Shown: positions 19,101 to 27,060 of the stretch, piece after piece | Layout: each line of letters starts with the position of its first letter | How positions within the stretch are numbered: position 1 is the stretch's first letter | NCBI RefSeq assembly: GCF_002343915.1 | Contig: NZ_NETK01000001.1 | Location: 2,986,001 to 3,050,000 of the forward strand | Length of the DNA: 64,000 nt | Source: Nannocystis exedens | GTDB lineage: Bacteria; Myxococcota_A; Polyangia; Nannocystales; Nannocystaceae | Reading direction: 5' to 3' | Program-made: the position numbers and the translations under genes | The notes under the pieces: model-generated | Databases searched by the model: none | What the model was told of the DNA's origin: nothing | The model's input: only the letters and a program-made list of their open reading frames with translations

Positions 19101-19558
19101 TGCCGCTCGAGCATGCCGAGCAGCTCCAGCCCCTCGTTGACGCCGCGGAACTGGTGGAGGTACTCGACGATCGCATAGTTGAACATGCGCTCGGGGAGCT
19201 TGGCGAGGATGGCCGGATCGACGTCGAGCCCTTGCAGCGAGTCGAGGGCCTCGAGGGCCGCGATCACGTCCGCGAGCTTGGCGATCAGGCCGACGCCGGC
19301 GGAGGCGATCTTGCCCACGTCCTCGTCCTCGATGGCGTCGCTGAGCTCCGCTGCGCGCTGGACGGCGTCGCGCAGGCCGCCGATCAGCGACTTGAGCGGC
19401 CCCTGCAGGAGTGCGCTCGCCTGTGCCCCGGTGATTGGGATCTCGAGCGCGGCGAACAGCGTGCTCGCGTGCCCGGGCGCCAATTGGCGCGTGAGCCTGT
19501 CGAGCGCCTCAGTGATCGCCACGAGCACGAGCTCGAGGGTGCCGTCTGCGTTGCTCAC
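16187..19558 (-). CDS. DUF6603-type large beta-rich protein
   Basis: 1123 aa from a GTG that overlaps the stop of the upstream protease gene. The first 220 residues are mostly helical. About 230-900 is a long series of alternating polar/hydrophobic strands with frequent Gly, including LGFGFTLNGVGGLFGYNRRM near 555-580, the stretch by which I assign it to DUF6603 from memory. The strand pattern resembles beta-groove or barrel proteins, but there is no signal peptide, so an outer-membrane location is not supported. The C-terminal 200 residues are different (VHRVEITAATTGSTVHGLSP) and may be a separate domain. The family function is unknown. Its stop overlaps the GTG of the 965-aa gene. Confidence 0.85.
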   Translation of the reverse strand: MSNADGTLELVLVAITEALDRLTRQLAPGHASTLFAALEIPITGAQASALLQGPLKSLIGGLRDAVQRAAELSDAIEDEDVGKIASAGVGLIAKLADVIAALEALDSLQGLDVDPAILAKLPERMFNYAIVEYLHQFRGVNEGLELLGMLERQEHTGPDNIPYETFKFHLARLGQWLKSPAAVLNTLYGWGNATFDHAELLGHLERLLASRGAPVLLVTGGAVPKLDVVDFELEPVDAGAVEGLAIRLKADQVAAEHVWTSEDWSARLAVDMSLPNLTELILSPDGGLRIVPPASGTYDGAIELKIAADRSQAAEPYVLLGQPGGSRLTLRRFELTAGAGFEWDAGEASGELRIGGGLVGGELVIALEQADGFLGKILSGVHVESQFDLGFTASSEHGITFTGSSALEIKLPLHLALGPVELNALTFSVGIKGNQFPTSIGADIKAALGPLEAVVEDIGLKIDLSLKDDRSGNAGPLDLALGFKPPKGVGLSLDAGVAKGGGYLFFDFAREEYGGALEISVLELVTVKAVGLITTKMPDGSKGFSLLILISAEFTPIQLGFGFTLNGVGGLFGYNRRMMLDALRGGIRTGAINSVLFPKDVVKNAPKIISDLKSFFPAHDGKFVVGPMAKIGWGTPTLISLTLGLFIEIPGNVAIAGILALNLPDEAAALIVIKVAFIGTLDFDKKMFAFDASLYESRILFITLEGDMAVRLTWGDNPQFLLSVGGFHPTYEPPPLALPSLRRITYSILDTSWARIRMESYFAITSNTVQFGSRSEAFFGFDDFNVSGHLGYDVLLQFSPFYFVAGVSGGFCLEVFGFDVLTIHLKASLEGPSPWRIKGRGSVSILFWDIEVDFDETWGEAKNTALPGIDVMQLFAGEVGKDANWKALAPKTKNLLVSLRKLEPGPLVLHPAGKLVMSQRAVPLGFTLDRVGNRQPEGVHRVEITAATTGSTVHGLSPVTEQFAPGQFQTMTDAEKLSRPSYEPMNGGVVIDIGDGALKSGKKTVRTIAYETTIIDKAPAKPPNNALQPIPGALFHTLLGGASVARSQLSNRKKSQMQPHAEKIAVAAEGFTVASTQDNTPHGGAASFTSHAMATDHMKQALAGDPALKGSLHVIPNYEVKAS

Positions 19559-21147
19559 GCTCGCTCCTCTTTCTTGAGCCCGTCGGCGAGCTCATGCAGG
19601 CTGTCGAAGCGCCGGGCGTACTCCAGCGCCGTGTCGAGATAATTCGTCGCGACCTCCGCCAGCGCCGCGCTGCCGTGTTCGGCGAGTACGCGGGCCATGG
19701 TCCGGATCAGCGCCTCGCGGGTCACACCGTCGATTTCCTGCGGGATCGGGTGGTTCGGGTCGCGCACGTTCTTCACCAGGTGATTGACGAACCCGGGGCC
19801 CTTGTGGCGGTGCCAGGCCACCGTGACCCGTCGGTTGGTGTTGACGAGGTGGAGGATCTCGCTCCGGTGCGTCAGCAGGATGTCGGCGATGAGGCGCCCG
19901 TCGGTGGATCCGAGGAACGCGGCCCGCAGGCGCGCGGCGTGACCCGCGCCCGGGTCGTCGATCGCGAACGGCGTATCTTCCAGCGTATCGCTGCCGGGGA
20001 CCAGGTTGGCGTTGGACACGGGCGTGGCCTTCAGCCAGGCCAGGACGGGGTGGATGTGGGACGCGTAAGCCCGGGTCTGGGTGGTCGCGTCGATTGAGAA
20101 CACCATGCCCACGATCTCGTGCTGGGCGTTCAACAAGGCGGCGCCGGAGTCGCCCTCGTCGGCGAAGTTCAAGAGCTTGTTGTTGGCGTCCTTGCTGGTC
20201 GATTCAATGACGATCACGTTGTCATACAGATAGGGCGCCATCACGTCGATCACCCTGCCCTCGGTGAGGCCGGTCTTGTTTCCAGACTTGAGCACATTGT
20301 AGAGCTTGGGCTTGGGTTTGGGGTTGCCCTCCTCCCACTCGATTAGATCAATGTGCTTCACGCGGGAATGGTTCGTGATGCCACCGGAGAGGTGCTGCAC
20401 CGCGTTGTCGAACCTGGTCTTTTCACCGGCGCACAGGGACTTGCAGCACGTGGTCTCCTTCTCGACGTTCAGTCTGGCGGCCGCAACGTCCATGAAATAG
20501 GGGTACGTGTCGCTGCTGGTGCCGGGGTCGTCGTCATAGCGAAATAATCGAGAGCTTCTGTAGCTCTTGTCGAGGATCTCGGCGATCGATTTCAAGAAGT
20601 GCCACGCCTCATCGCCCGGTCCGTACACTTTCTTGTCGGGCCCGTTGGGGACGAAGGGCTTCTCGATCAATACGTGTTTACAGGTCACCGCGAGGACGTT
20701 CTTGAACTTCTCCTGACCCGTGAGCGAGTCCAGGGTGGCGAAGAAGCCCAGAGTCCCGGGGCCGAGCCCATGATCCGCAGAACCGCGTCCGCTGTGGATT
20801 TCGACCCCGCTGACGAGCACGTCATGCTGCGAACCCTGGACCACCTTGACGTTGGCAGGGACCAGGTGCATAGCCGCGACGTTGATCGTGCAGATGGGGG
20901 GGTACGGAAGCTCGAGAGATACACCGAAAGGCACCGTGATCTCTCCACCAATGTTCGTGCAGGTGGAGTTGAAATAGACCCGGTACGCGACCTGCGGCGG
21001 ATCGTCCACCTCCCCGTTGGTCTCTTTGAGGCCGAATCCGACGCCGAGGATGTACGGATGTAGGGGGTCCGCAGAATTGTGTTTCTCCTTCAGTTTCTTA
21101 CTCAGCTCGTGTTGCTTTGTGACCAGTTGAACTTGAGTCAGCGTCAT
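19555..21147 (-). CDS. Chymotrypsin-fold serine protease B
   Basis: 530-aa protein with a Nal1/V8-like opening motif (ILGVGFGLKETNGEV near residue 33) followed by a trypsin-like core. Triad candidates are His near 156 in TCKHVL, Asp near 219 in YFMDVAAARL and Ser near 332 in DEGDSGAALL. A Cys-containing insertion (ETTCCKSLCAGEK) and a C-terminal extension of about 140 residues set it apart from protease A. No signal peptide is present, so it probably acts in the cytoplasm. The ATG at 21147 overlaps the protease A stop (ATGA), and its own stop overlaps the DUF6603-type GTG. This tight coupling suggests the large operon proteins are its substrates or partners, which is inference. Confidence 0.85.
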   Translation of the reverse strand: MTLTQVQLVTKQHELSKKLKEKHNSADPLHPYILGVGFGLKETNGEVDDPPQVAYRVYFNSTCTNIGGEITVPFGVSLELPYPPICTINVAAMHLVPANVKVVQGSQHDVLVSGVEIHSGRGSADHGLGPGTLGFFATLDSLTGQEKFKNVLAVTCKHVLIEKPFVPNGPDKKVYGPGDEAWHFLKSIAEILDKSYRSSRLFRYDDDPGTSSDTYPYFMDVAAARLNVEKETTCCKSLCAGEKTRFDNAVQHLSGGITNHSRVKHIDLIEWEEGNPKPKPKLYNVLKSGNKTGLTEGRVIDVMAPYLYDNVIVIESTSKDANNKLLNFADEGDSGAALLNAQHEIVGMVFSIDATTQTRAYASHIHPVLAWLKATPVSNANLVPGSDTLEDTPFAIDDPGAGHAARLRAAFLGSTDGRLIADILLTHRSEILHLVNTNRRVTVAWHRHKGPGFVNHLVKNVRDPNHPIPQEIDGVTREALIRTMARVLAEHGSAALAEVATNYLDTALEYARRFDSLHELADGLKKEERA

Positions 21148-22283
21148 GAGGCCCCTTTGTGTTTGTCTTTTGTGGAGCGGAGCGGCCCGGAGCGAGGGGC
21201 CGCGGCGCGGCGCCAGGGCGGTTCGCGCTTCAGCAGCGTCACACCGAGCCGGTGGAGCAGCGGATGAATGTGGCAGGCGTAGGCCTCGGGCGAGCGACCA
21301 TCGCTCATTCCCCACAGCAGGCCGACCGCGGCGCCGCGCTCGTGTACGATCAACGCGCCCGAGTCGCCGGCCGCGACGAAGTCGCCGGTGCGCCCGGCGG
21401 CGGGCCGGTCGTCGCGGATGATCAGGTTGCGGAGCCGCTGCTCGCCTCGCGCCGTGGCGATCGGCGCGGCCACGTCGACGACCCTGCCGACGGTGATCCC
21501 GCTGGCCTGGCCAATTTTGTAGACCCGCGGCGACCGGCCGTCGATCACGTCCAGCGGGTGGACGCGCGCGATCCCCTTCACCGCGGCGACTCCGCGGACG
21601 CCGGGCGGGGGCAGCTGGGGGGTCGCGTGGACGCCGTGCTCCGTCAACAACCGCGCGGTCGCGCAATCGATGAAGTACGCCTGCGCCGCCTCACCGGGGT
21701 ATCCATACGTGTAATTGTCTGCGCAGCCCTCGTCGGCGATCGTAGCGACCGGCTCGAGGCTGTCCGCCTGGAATACGCAGACTCCATCTCGGCGGGTGTA
21801 TTCGGGCTGGTAGACGAAGTCGCCGCGCCGCGCCCCGTGCGCGAGCAACACGTGCCGGTTCGATACCAGCAGTGGAGTCGTGCGCCCGTCCGGTCCGCGC
21901 TCGCTGGCGAAGAAGCCGAGCGTGCCGAGCCCGGCGCCCTCAGGCCCCGGAGCCGGTCGGTCCACCCATGCCTTTAAATTGGTGATGGCGAGGCCGGACG
22001 TGAGCGCGGGGCGGAGCCCTGATTCGAGGTCGACGGTGGGTACGCCGATGCGCGCCGGCAGCACGTCGGTGGTGAGGCCCGCCAGCCGCTCGGGGATGAT
22101 CTCGGCCCGCCGGAGCTCGCAGCGGGGGACTTTCCTGCGCACATAAACTCGCAGCGCGGGAGATTCAGTCACCTCGCCGCCCGTCTCCTTCCACCCGAAT
22201 CCCACGCCCGTCACGCCCGGGTGACGCAGGAGGGCTCGCTCCGCATGAAGCACCAGCTCGTGCATCTCGCCGGCGGTCCTCAC
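21144..22283 (-). CDS. Chymotrypsin-fold serine protease A
   Basis: 379-aa paralogue of the next gene. The opening motif VTGVGFGWKETGGEVTES and the spacing of the three active-site blocks are shared: His near 142 in VSNRHVLLAHG, Asp near 205 in YFIDCATARL, Ser near 306 in AAGDSGALIV. There is no signal peptide, and the tail is basic and Arg-rich. The start was set at the GTG at 22283 because GGAGGG lies six bases upstream and the preceding small ORF stops there (GTGA). The ATG at 22265 is the alternative. As first or second cistron of the operon it may be a regulator or activator of the downstream complex. Confidence 0.83.
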   Translation of the reverse strand: MRTAGEMHELVLHAERALLRHPGVTGVGFGWKETGGEVTESPALRVYVRRKVPRCELRRAEIIPERLAGLTTDVLPARIGVPTVDLESGLRPALTSGLAITNLKAWVDRPAPGPEGAGLGTLGFFASERGPDGRTTPLLVSNRHVLLAHGARRGDFVYQPEYTRRDGVCVFQADSLEPVATIADEGCADNYTYGYPGEAAQAYFIDCATARLLTEHGVHATPQLPPPGVRGVAAVKGIARVHPLDVIDGRSPRVYKIGQASGITVGRVVDVAAPIATARGEQRLRNLIIRDDRPAAGRTGDFVAAGDSGALIVHERGAAVGLLWGMSDGRSPEAYACHIHPLLHRLGVTLLKREPPWRRAAAPRSGPLRSTKDKHKGAS

Positions 22284-22630
22284 GGCCGTCCCTCCACGTT
22301 CCACAGGTGCGATCGCCGCCCGCGGGAGGCCTCGGTAAAGGTGCCGCACCCGCGCGCATGCACTGGACCGCTCTCCGGCCCTGCTGAGGCGAAGCTCCAC
22401 GCCGGCCGGGGCGCTCCTTCAGAGGATGTCCTTCGCCCGCGCTTCACGACGATGCCGTCGCCGGACGGTTCCACGCAGTTCGCCTCCGTGGCGGTGTCGG
22501 TGGCCCCGTCGGAAGACACCTCGACGGTGTCGCGGTGCGGGCACGCGACGAGCCCGAGTACATCCGCCGGTACGAGAGCATGGGAGCTCCGGCGTTCTAC
22601 TCGTGCGCTATGGATCGGCAATTGCGACAT
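22280..22630 (-). CDS. Possible small leader ORF of the giant operon
   Basis: 116 codons from the ATG at 22630, with G/C-ending codons in the middle part (LGLVACPHRDTVEVSSDGAT, then TEANCVEPSGDGIVVKRGRR). The TGA overlaps the GTG of protease A, the same junction style as the rest of the operon, which is the main reason to believe it. The C-terminal third is Arg/Gly-rich and less protein-like. No family recognised. It may instead be untranslated leader, with protease A as the true first gene. Confidence 0.4.
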   Translation of the reverse strand: MSQLPIHSARVERRSSHALVPADVLGLVACPHRDTVEVSSDGATDTATEANCVEPSGDGIVVKRGRRTSSEGAPRPAWSFASAGPESGPVHARGCGTFTEASRGRRSHLWNVEGRP

Positions 22631-22954
22631 GGTCCGTTCTCGCCCTCGCGCTCGTAATCACGCGAGGCTCTCATCACCGCGACCTTGCAGGTCGTCTCAA
22701 TGTACCAGTGGCCACCGCGACCGCAACGATCGCGGCACTCGAGCAAGAAATCGAAATTCTCTCCGGCCGGCCGCGTCCGGTTCGCTCGTCGCCAGTCGCC
22801 ACCGAGGCGTCGTGCTCTGCTCGAGCTCGAACAGCGATCGATCACGCCCTTGGGTGAACCGCCAGGTGATTTTGCGGGTTTTGCCGATGGGCATCCGGAA
22901 GCGCTCGAGGCACTCGCGGGACCATGGGCTCGCTTCGATCGCTGCAAACTTCAA
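22597..22954 (-). pseudogene. Cys-rich hypothetical, apparently frameshifted
   Basis: An ORF from the ATG at 22954 begins convincingly (MKFAAIEASPWSRECLERF, then TRKITWRFTQGRDRSLFELEQ). A second frame continues with NFDFLLECRDRCGRGGHWYI and ENGPCRNCRSIAHE up to 22597. Joining the frames near 22790 would give a protein of about 115 aa with three to four Cys pairs, overlapping the start of the next small ORF. Whether it belongs to the operon is unclear. No family recognised. Confidence 0.35.
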
Positions 22955-23111
22955 CTAACGGCCGTGCCTCGGGCTTTTCATGCACGGCGCAAGGATTGAT
23001 TGCTTCATCCGGGTGTTCCGAGGGGAACCATCTCCGCATTGATCAAGACGAGATCGAAGAGGACAACCTCGAATCTCCGCCGGTCTTCTGAGCCGTCATG
23101 CGCCGCGGCAG

Positions 23112-23203
23112 GCGGCTATTCGCAGGGAACCCGACCGCGGGCATGGCCCTTCTCTCCTGCTCCGCCACCGCGGTCAGCGTGTGGCTCGGCTCCTCGGGCC
23201 GGT
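23112..23203 (+). repeat. Right copy of direct repeat flanking the 16-kb operon
   Basis: Same orientation as the copy at 5930-6008. The best-conserved part is 23141-23185. It lies upstream of the operon and 80 bases beyond the end of the convergent ABC-permease gene, in otherwise non-coding DNA. Bases 22955-23283 contain no supported gene. Confidence 0.75.
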
Positions 23204-23283
23204 CGGTAAGAGCGATCAGGCCACTGCGACCACCACGGACGCGTCGCGACCTCTGCCTGCGAGGATGACTCCATCGACCGGAG

Positions 23284-24678
23284 TCATCCGACCTTCGGTC
23301 CGCGCACCGGCGGCTCTCCACGCCGCAGGCGAAGGACTCCCCAGAGCAGCAGGCCCGCGGAGGCGACGACGAGCAGCCCGAGCGGCGGCACCAGCCGGAC
23401 GGCGACCTGCGCGGGCTCCTCCTCGACGAACGTGAACCGGGGGAGCGCGTCGTACTCGCCGGCTGTCAGCCGTCGCCCGGCGTACAGCCGCGGCGCCATC
23501 TCCCCGCGCAGCGAGTCGACGAACGCCAGCACCTGCGCGCCGAAGGCCGCGTGGCGGGCTGGCCCCGTTCCAGCGAGCTCGCTCAGCGCCTCGTGGACGA
23601 GGACCGGCGGGGATACCCATGACGAGGCGCGCACGAGCTCCGTGCGCGCCTCGAGTCGCGCGGCGAAGGCCGCGAAGCGCGGGGCCGTCTCTTCTTCGAC
23701 GGCGCGCTGGACCCGGTAGTGGGCGCGCGCCCAGGCGAACACGTCGTCGCCGGTGAGCTCCGGGTGGTCGTGGATCCACGCCGCAGCCCGATTCTCGGCG
23801 GCTCGGAGCTCTCCGATCAGCACCATCCGCGAGGGCAGCGGGAGCGCCTGCTCGACGACCGTGTTGATCGCCGCCGGCAACACCAGCACCAGCGACACCC
23901 ACGCGCCGGCGAGGGTCATCGCGTTGGCGGCCGAGCTGCGACCGCGGGTGTTCACGGCGAAGGCCAGCGCGGACCAGAACAGCGCGTAGACCGCTGCGAC
24001 CGCGATCCACGCGAGCAACCCAGCGGTGACGCCCGTCCCGAGAGCCGCGGCTGCAGCGACGCCGAACAGCCCGAGCAGCGCGAGGATCACGACGAGCCGC
24101 GCCGCGAGCTTGGCCAGCAAGAAGCCCGCCGGGGAGATCGGCTGCGAGAGGACGAGCCGCAAGGTGCCGCGCTCGCGCTCACCCGCCAGCAGATCGAAGG
24201 TCAGACCGATGACGAGCAGCGGCAGCAGGTACACGACGACGAACGCCGCGTCGAAGGTGCCCGCCTGGAGCTGCTCCGGGTCGGCGAGCGATTGGCGGGT
24301 AAGGAGCGCGTCGCTGCGGCCCCATGGCGTGACCTGGGTGACGCTGGCCGCGAGGTCGCGCTGCCCCGTGGCGAGCGCGGCGAGGGGCCCTGGCGGCAGC
24401 GCTGCCGCGACCTTGTAATCGAGCGGGCTGCCGGCGAAGGGCCGCTCCTCGGCGCGCACGCGGCCGGCCTCGACGTCCGCGACCTCCTCCCGCTTCTTCC
24501 CGACCTCTGCGTCGACGTCGTGCTGCACGCGAGCGAGCTGCTCCGCGTCCGCGAGCGCCCACGCGCGACCGCGGGCGAGCGCGTACCCGAAGCAGAGGAG
24601 CAGCACGAGCGCGCCGAGTCGCAACGTCGGCTCGCGGAGCAGGAGGCGGAGCTGAGATCGAAGGAGCGAGGGCCGCAC
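23284..24678 (-). CDS. ABC-2 exporter permease (DUF3526 type)
   Basis: 464-aa membrane permease starting at a GTG (24678), 14 bases after its partner. One hydrophobic helix lies at the N-terminus (about 20-36), a large extracytoplasmic loop follows (about 37-160), then a block of five helices (about 160-290). LLAGERERGTLRLVLSQPISP near 178 is typical of ABC-2 permeases for which the ATPase is separate. A second large loop (about 290-430) and a final helix follow. The layout matches DUF3526 permeases. It works with the second permease and the ATPase as a three-gene exporter of unknown substrate. Confidence 0.85.
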   Translation of the reverse strand: MRPSLLRSQLRLLLREPTLRLGALVLLLCFGYALARGRAWALADAEQLARVQHDVDAEVGKKREEVADVEAGRVRAEERPFAGSPLDYKVAAALPPGPLAALATGQRDLAASVTQVTPWGRSDALLTRQSLADPEQLQAGTFDAAFVVVYLLPLLVIGLTFDLLAGERERGTLRLVLSQPISPAGFLLAKLAARLVVILALLGLFGVAAAAALGTGVTAGLLAWIAVAAVYALFWSALAFAVNTRGRSSAANAMTLAGAWVSLVLVLPAAINTVVEQALPLPSRMVLIGELRAAENRAAAWIHDHPELTGDDVFAWARAHYRVQRAVEEETAPRFAAFAARLEARTELVRASSWVSPPVLVHEALSELAGTGPARHAAFGAQVLAFVDSLRGEMAPRLYAGRRLTAGEYDALPRFTFVEEEPAQVAVRLVPPLGLLVVASAGLLLWGVLRLRRGEPPVRGPKVG

Positions 24679-24692
24679 GAGGCTCTCCGGGT

Positions 24693-26084
24693 TCAGGGGT
24701 CGACGTGGAGGCGCCGCGCCGACGCGAGCGCCAGCGACGTCGCCAGGAGGAACAGCGCGCCGAGGATCGCAAGGCCGCGCAGATCCGCGGGCGGTGGGTC
24801 GGCGTCGTCTTGGCGGAGCTCACCCAGCTCGCGCCACAGCTCGGGCCCGGCGAGGTATTCGAAGGGGCTCGCGCCCGGGTGCTGCGCGACGTCCTCGTTG
24901 AGGCGGCGGACGAGCGCTCGTCGGTGCTCCTCCGCCGCCGCAGCGAACTCGCGGTGAGCCGCGAGGTCGGTGCCGCACAGCGCGGCCGACAGCGGTTGCA
25001 GCGCGAGCCGCGGCGACAGGAGCGCCAGCGCCAGCCGGACCTCCGCCTGACGCCGGTGGATCGCGTGCAGCTCGCCGTAGCGACGGTCGTAGACGCGGTC
25101 GCCGTACTCCTCACCGGCCTGCAGCGCGACCCCGGCGAAGTTGACCGGCAGCTCCTCGACCGTCTTCACGTCGTACCGGGCGAGCAGCTCGGCCTTGAGC
25201 GCCTCGGTGCGGCTGTCCCTGGGGTCATGTCCGTTGATTCCGAGCTTGATGTCGCGCGCGACCTGGGCGAAGAAGTCGTGCTCGGACGGGGTCGGATGGG
25301 CCCAGGCCGCGATGTCGGCGGCGATCCTCGGGACCGCGACCACCGCGACGACCCACAGCGCGAGCGAGCCGACCAGCGCGGCGCTCGAGCTGCGCGCGCG
25401 CGCCGAGATCGCCAGGTTGAGCGCGGCGAAGCAGCCGAGGTAGAGGCCGTAGCCGAGCGCGAGCAAGCCGACGCGCGGCAGCTCGGTCGCGCCCGCGAGC
25501 GTCGCCGCCGCCAGCAGCGCCGCGAGCACCAGCGGCGCGAGCACCAGCATCGCCGCGGCGAGCTTGCCGAGCACGAGCGCCTGCGGCCGGACGCCCTGGC
25601 TCACGAGCAGGCGGAGCGTGCCGCGCTCGCGTTCGCCGGCGATCGCCGCGAAGGTCAGGAGCAGCGCGAGCAGCGGGCCGATCCATTGCAAGATGTTCGC
25701 GGCCGACAGATCTCCGAAGCGCTGGACTGCGGGCGCGTCGTCGGCGGGGCGGTGCACGAGCGTGTTCCTGCGGTGCGCCTCGAGCCACACGGCGCTCCCG
25801 AGGTAGCGGTCGACCCCGCGGTCGAACAGCGCGAGCCCCGAGATGGGCTTGAACGCGTATTGCCCGAAGTGCGCCGCCGCGTGGGGGTTCTTCGGGCCCT
25901 GCGCGAGCCAGTTGGCCCGCTCCAGCGCCGCCGCCTCCTCGCGCTGCGCCTGCAGGGCGCGCACGTTCGTCGCGCCGGCGATCACCGCGACCGCGAGCAA
26001 GGCGAGGGTGAGCAGGAGCACCGTGCGGATCCGGCCGTCGCGCCGGGCGGAGCGCAGCTCGTGCCGCACGATCCGGCCGATCAT
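24693..26084 (-). CDS. ABC-2 exporter permease, second subunit
   Basis: 463-aa paralogue of the next permease, with the same architecture: N-terminal helix, loop, helix cluster containing IAGERERGTLRLLVSQGVRP near 170, long loop, C-terminal helix (LAILGALFLLATSLALASA). The start is the ATG at 26084, overlapping the ATPase stop (ATGA). The duplicated permease arrangement suggests a heterodimeric membrane domain. The substrate cannot be predicted. Confidence 0.86.
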   Translation of the reverse strand: MIGRIVRHELRSARRDGRIRTVLLLTLALLAVAVIAGATNVRALQAQREEAAALERANWLAQGPKNPHAAAHFGQYAFKPISGLALFDRGVDRYLGSAVWLEAHRRNTLVHRPADDAPAVQRFGDLSAANILQWIGPLLALLLTFAAIAGERERGTLRLLVSQGVRPQALVLGKLAAAMLVLAPLVLAALLAAATLAGATELPRVGLLALGYGLYLGCFAALNLAISARARSSSAALVGSLALWVVAVVAVPRIAADIAAWAHPTPSEHDFFAQVARDIKLGINGHDPRDSRTEALKAELLARYDVKTVEELPVNFAGVALQAGEEYGDRVYDRRYGELHAIHRRQAEVRLALALLSPRLALQPLSAALCGTDLAAHREFAAAAEEHRRALVRRLNEDVAQHPGASPFEYLAGPELWRELGELRQDDADPPPADLRGLAILGALFLLATSLALASARRLHVDP

Positions 26085-26803
26085 GCCGCCGCCTCCTCCG
26101 CGGCGCGGCGTACGTGCTCGAGATAGACGCGCTCGAGGTCCTCGCCTGCGAGGTCGCCGCTGCCGCCCTCCCACACCAGACGGCCGGCGGACATGATGCC
26201 GATCCGGCTCGCCAGGTCGCGGGCGCGGAAGAGGTCGTGCGTGGCCATCAAGACGGCGACGCCCTCGTCGCACATCGACCGCACGAGCCGCGAGAACTCG
26301 AACGACGCGCGCGGGTCGAGGCCGGAGGTCGGCTCGTCGAGGAGCAGGGCGCGGGCCCGCTTGGCGACCGCGATCGCCAGCCCGACCTTCTGCCGCATCC
26401 CCTTGGAGTACTCGCCGCTGCGGCGGTGATGCGCCGCCGCAGGCAGCCCCACCCGCTCGAGCAAGGCCGCGATCTCCGGCCCCGACACCGCGCTGCCGCC
26501 GAGCCCCGCGAAGTACTCGAGGTTCTCCGCCCCGCTCAGGTGCGGATAGAGGTGGACCTGCTCGGGGATGTACGCGAGGTGCCGCTTGCTCTCGATCAGG
26601 TGATGCTGCACGTCGAGGCCGCACACCCACGCGCGACCGGCGGTCGGCGCGGCGAAGCCGAGGAACAGGTTCATCGTCGTGCTCTTGCCCGCCCCGTTCG
26701 GGCCGAGCAGGCAATACACCTCGCCGGGCCGCACCTCCAGCTCGAGGCCCGTGAGCGCCTCCACTTCTTCGTATCGCTTCGTCAGCGCCTCGGCACGCAG
26801 CAT
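26081..26803 (-). CDS. ABC transporter ATP-binding subunit
   Basis: 240-aa ATPase that drives the two permeases downstream. Walker A GPNGAGKST lies near residue 34, the Q-loop region is YIPEQVHLYPHLSG near 78, the signature is YSKGMRQK near 132, Walker B is ALLLDEPTSGLDP near 152 and the switch His is in ATHDLFRARD near 188. The start is ATG 26803. Bases 26804-27060 separate it from the divergent methyltransferase operon and should hold both promoters. Confidence 0.93.
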   Translation of the reverse strand: MLRAEALTKRYEEVEALTGLELEVRPGEVYCLLGPNGAGKSTTMNLFLGFAAPTAGRAWVCGLDVQHHLIESKRHLAYIPEQVHLYPHLSGAENLEYFAGLGGSAVSGPEIAALLERVGLPAAAHHRRSGEYSKGMRQKVGLAIAVAKRARALLLDEPTSGLDPRASFEFSRLVRSMCDEGVAVLMATHDLFRARDLASRIGIMSAGRLVWEGGSGDLAGEDLERVYLEHVRRAAEEAAA

Positions 26804-27060
26804 GGTCCGACTCCGTCTCGCTTCGACACGGTAGGGATGTCAGGTGGTTTCTGCCCGGGCAAGGGCCCCGACCAGTTTTTCAAGATGAGATTGCTCTTGC
26901 AATGTCATTGCATCTGTGTCACGGTCGAGCGCGGGGAGACTCCGCCCCGCGGCGAGCTGCCGCTGTCGGAAGACCCGTCCCCCGAGATGCGCGCCGAGCC
27001 GGCCCCCGTGTCGGCCTGAAGCACGCACGCTCGACCTCTTTCCCGAAGGAACGTCACGCG

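Noticed and set aside
6000..22630. Contractile injection system, T6SS, prophage tail or polyketide/peptide synthase cluster.
   Set aside because: No sheath, tube, baseplate, AAA ATPase, terminase, portal, KS/AT or adenylation motif is present in any of the six proteins.
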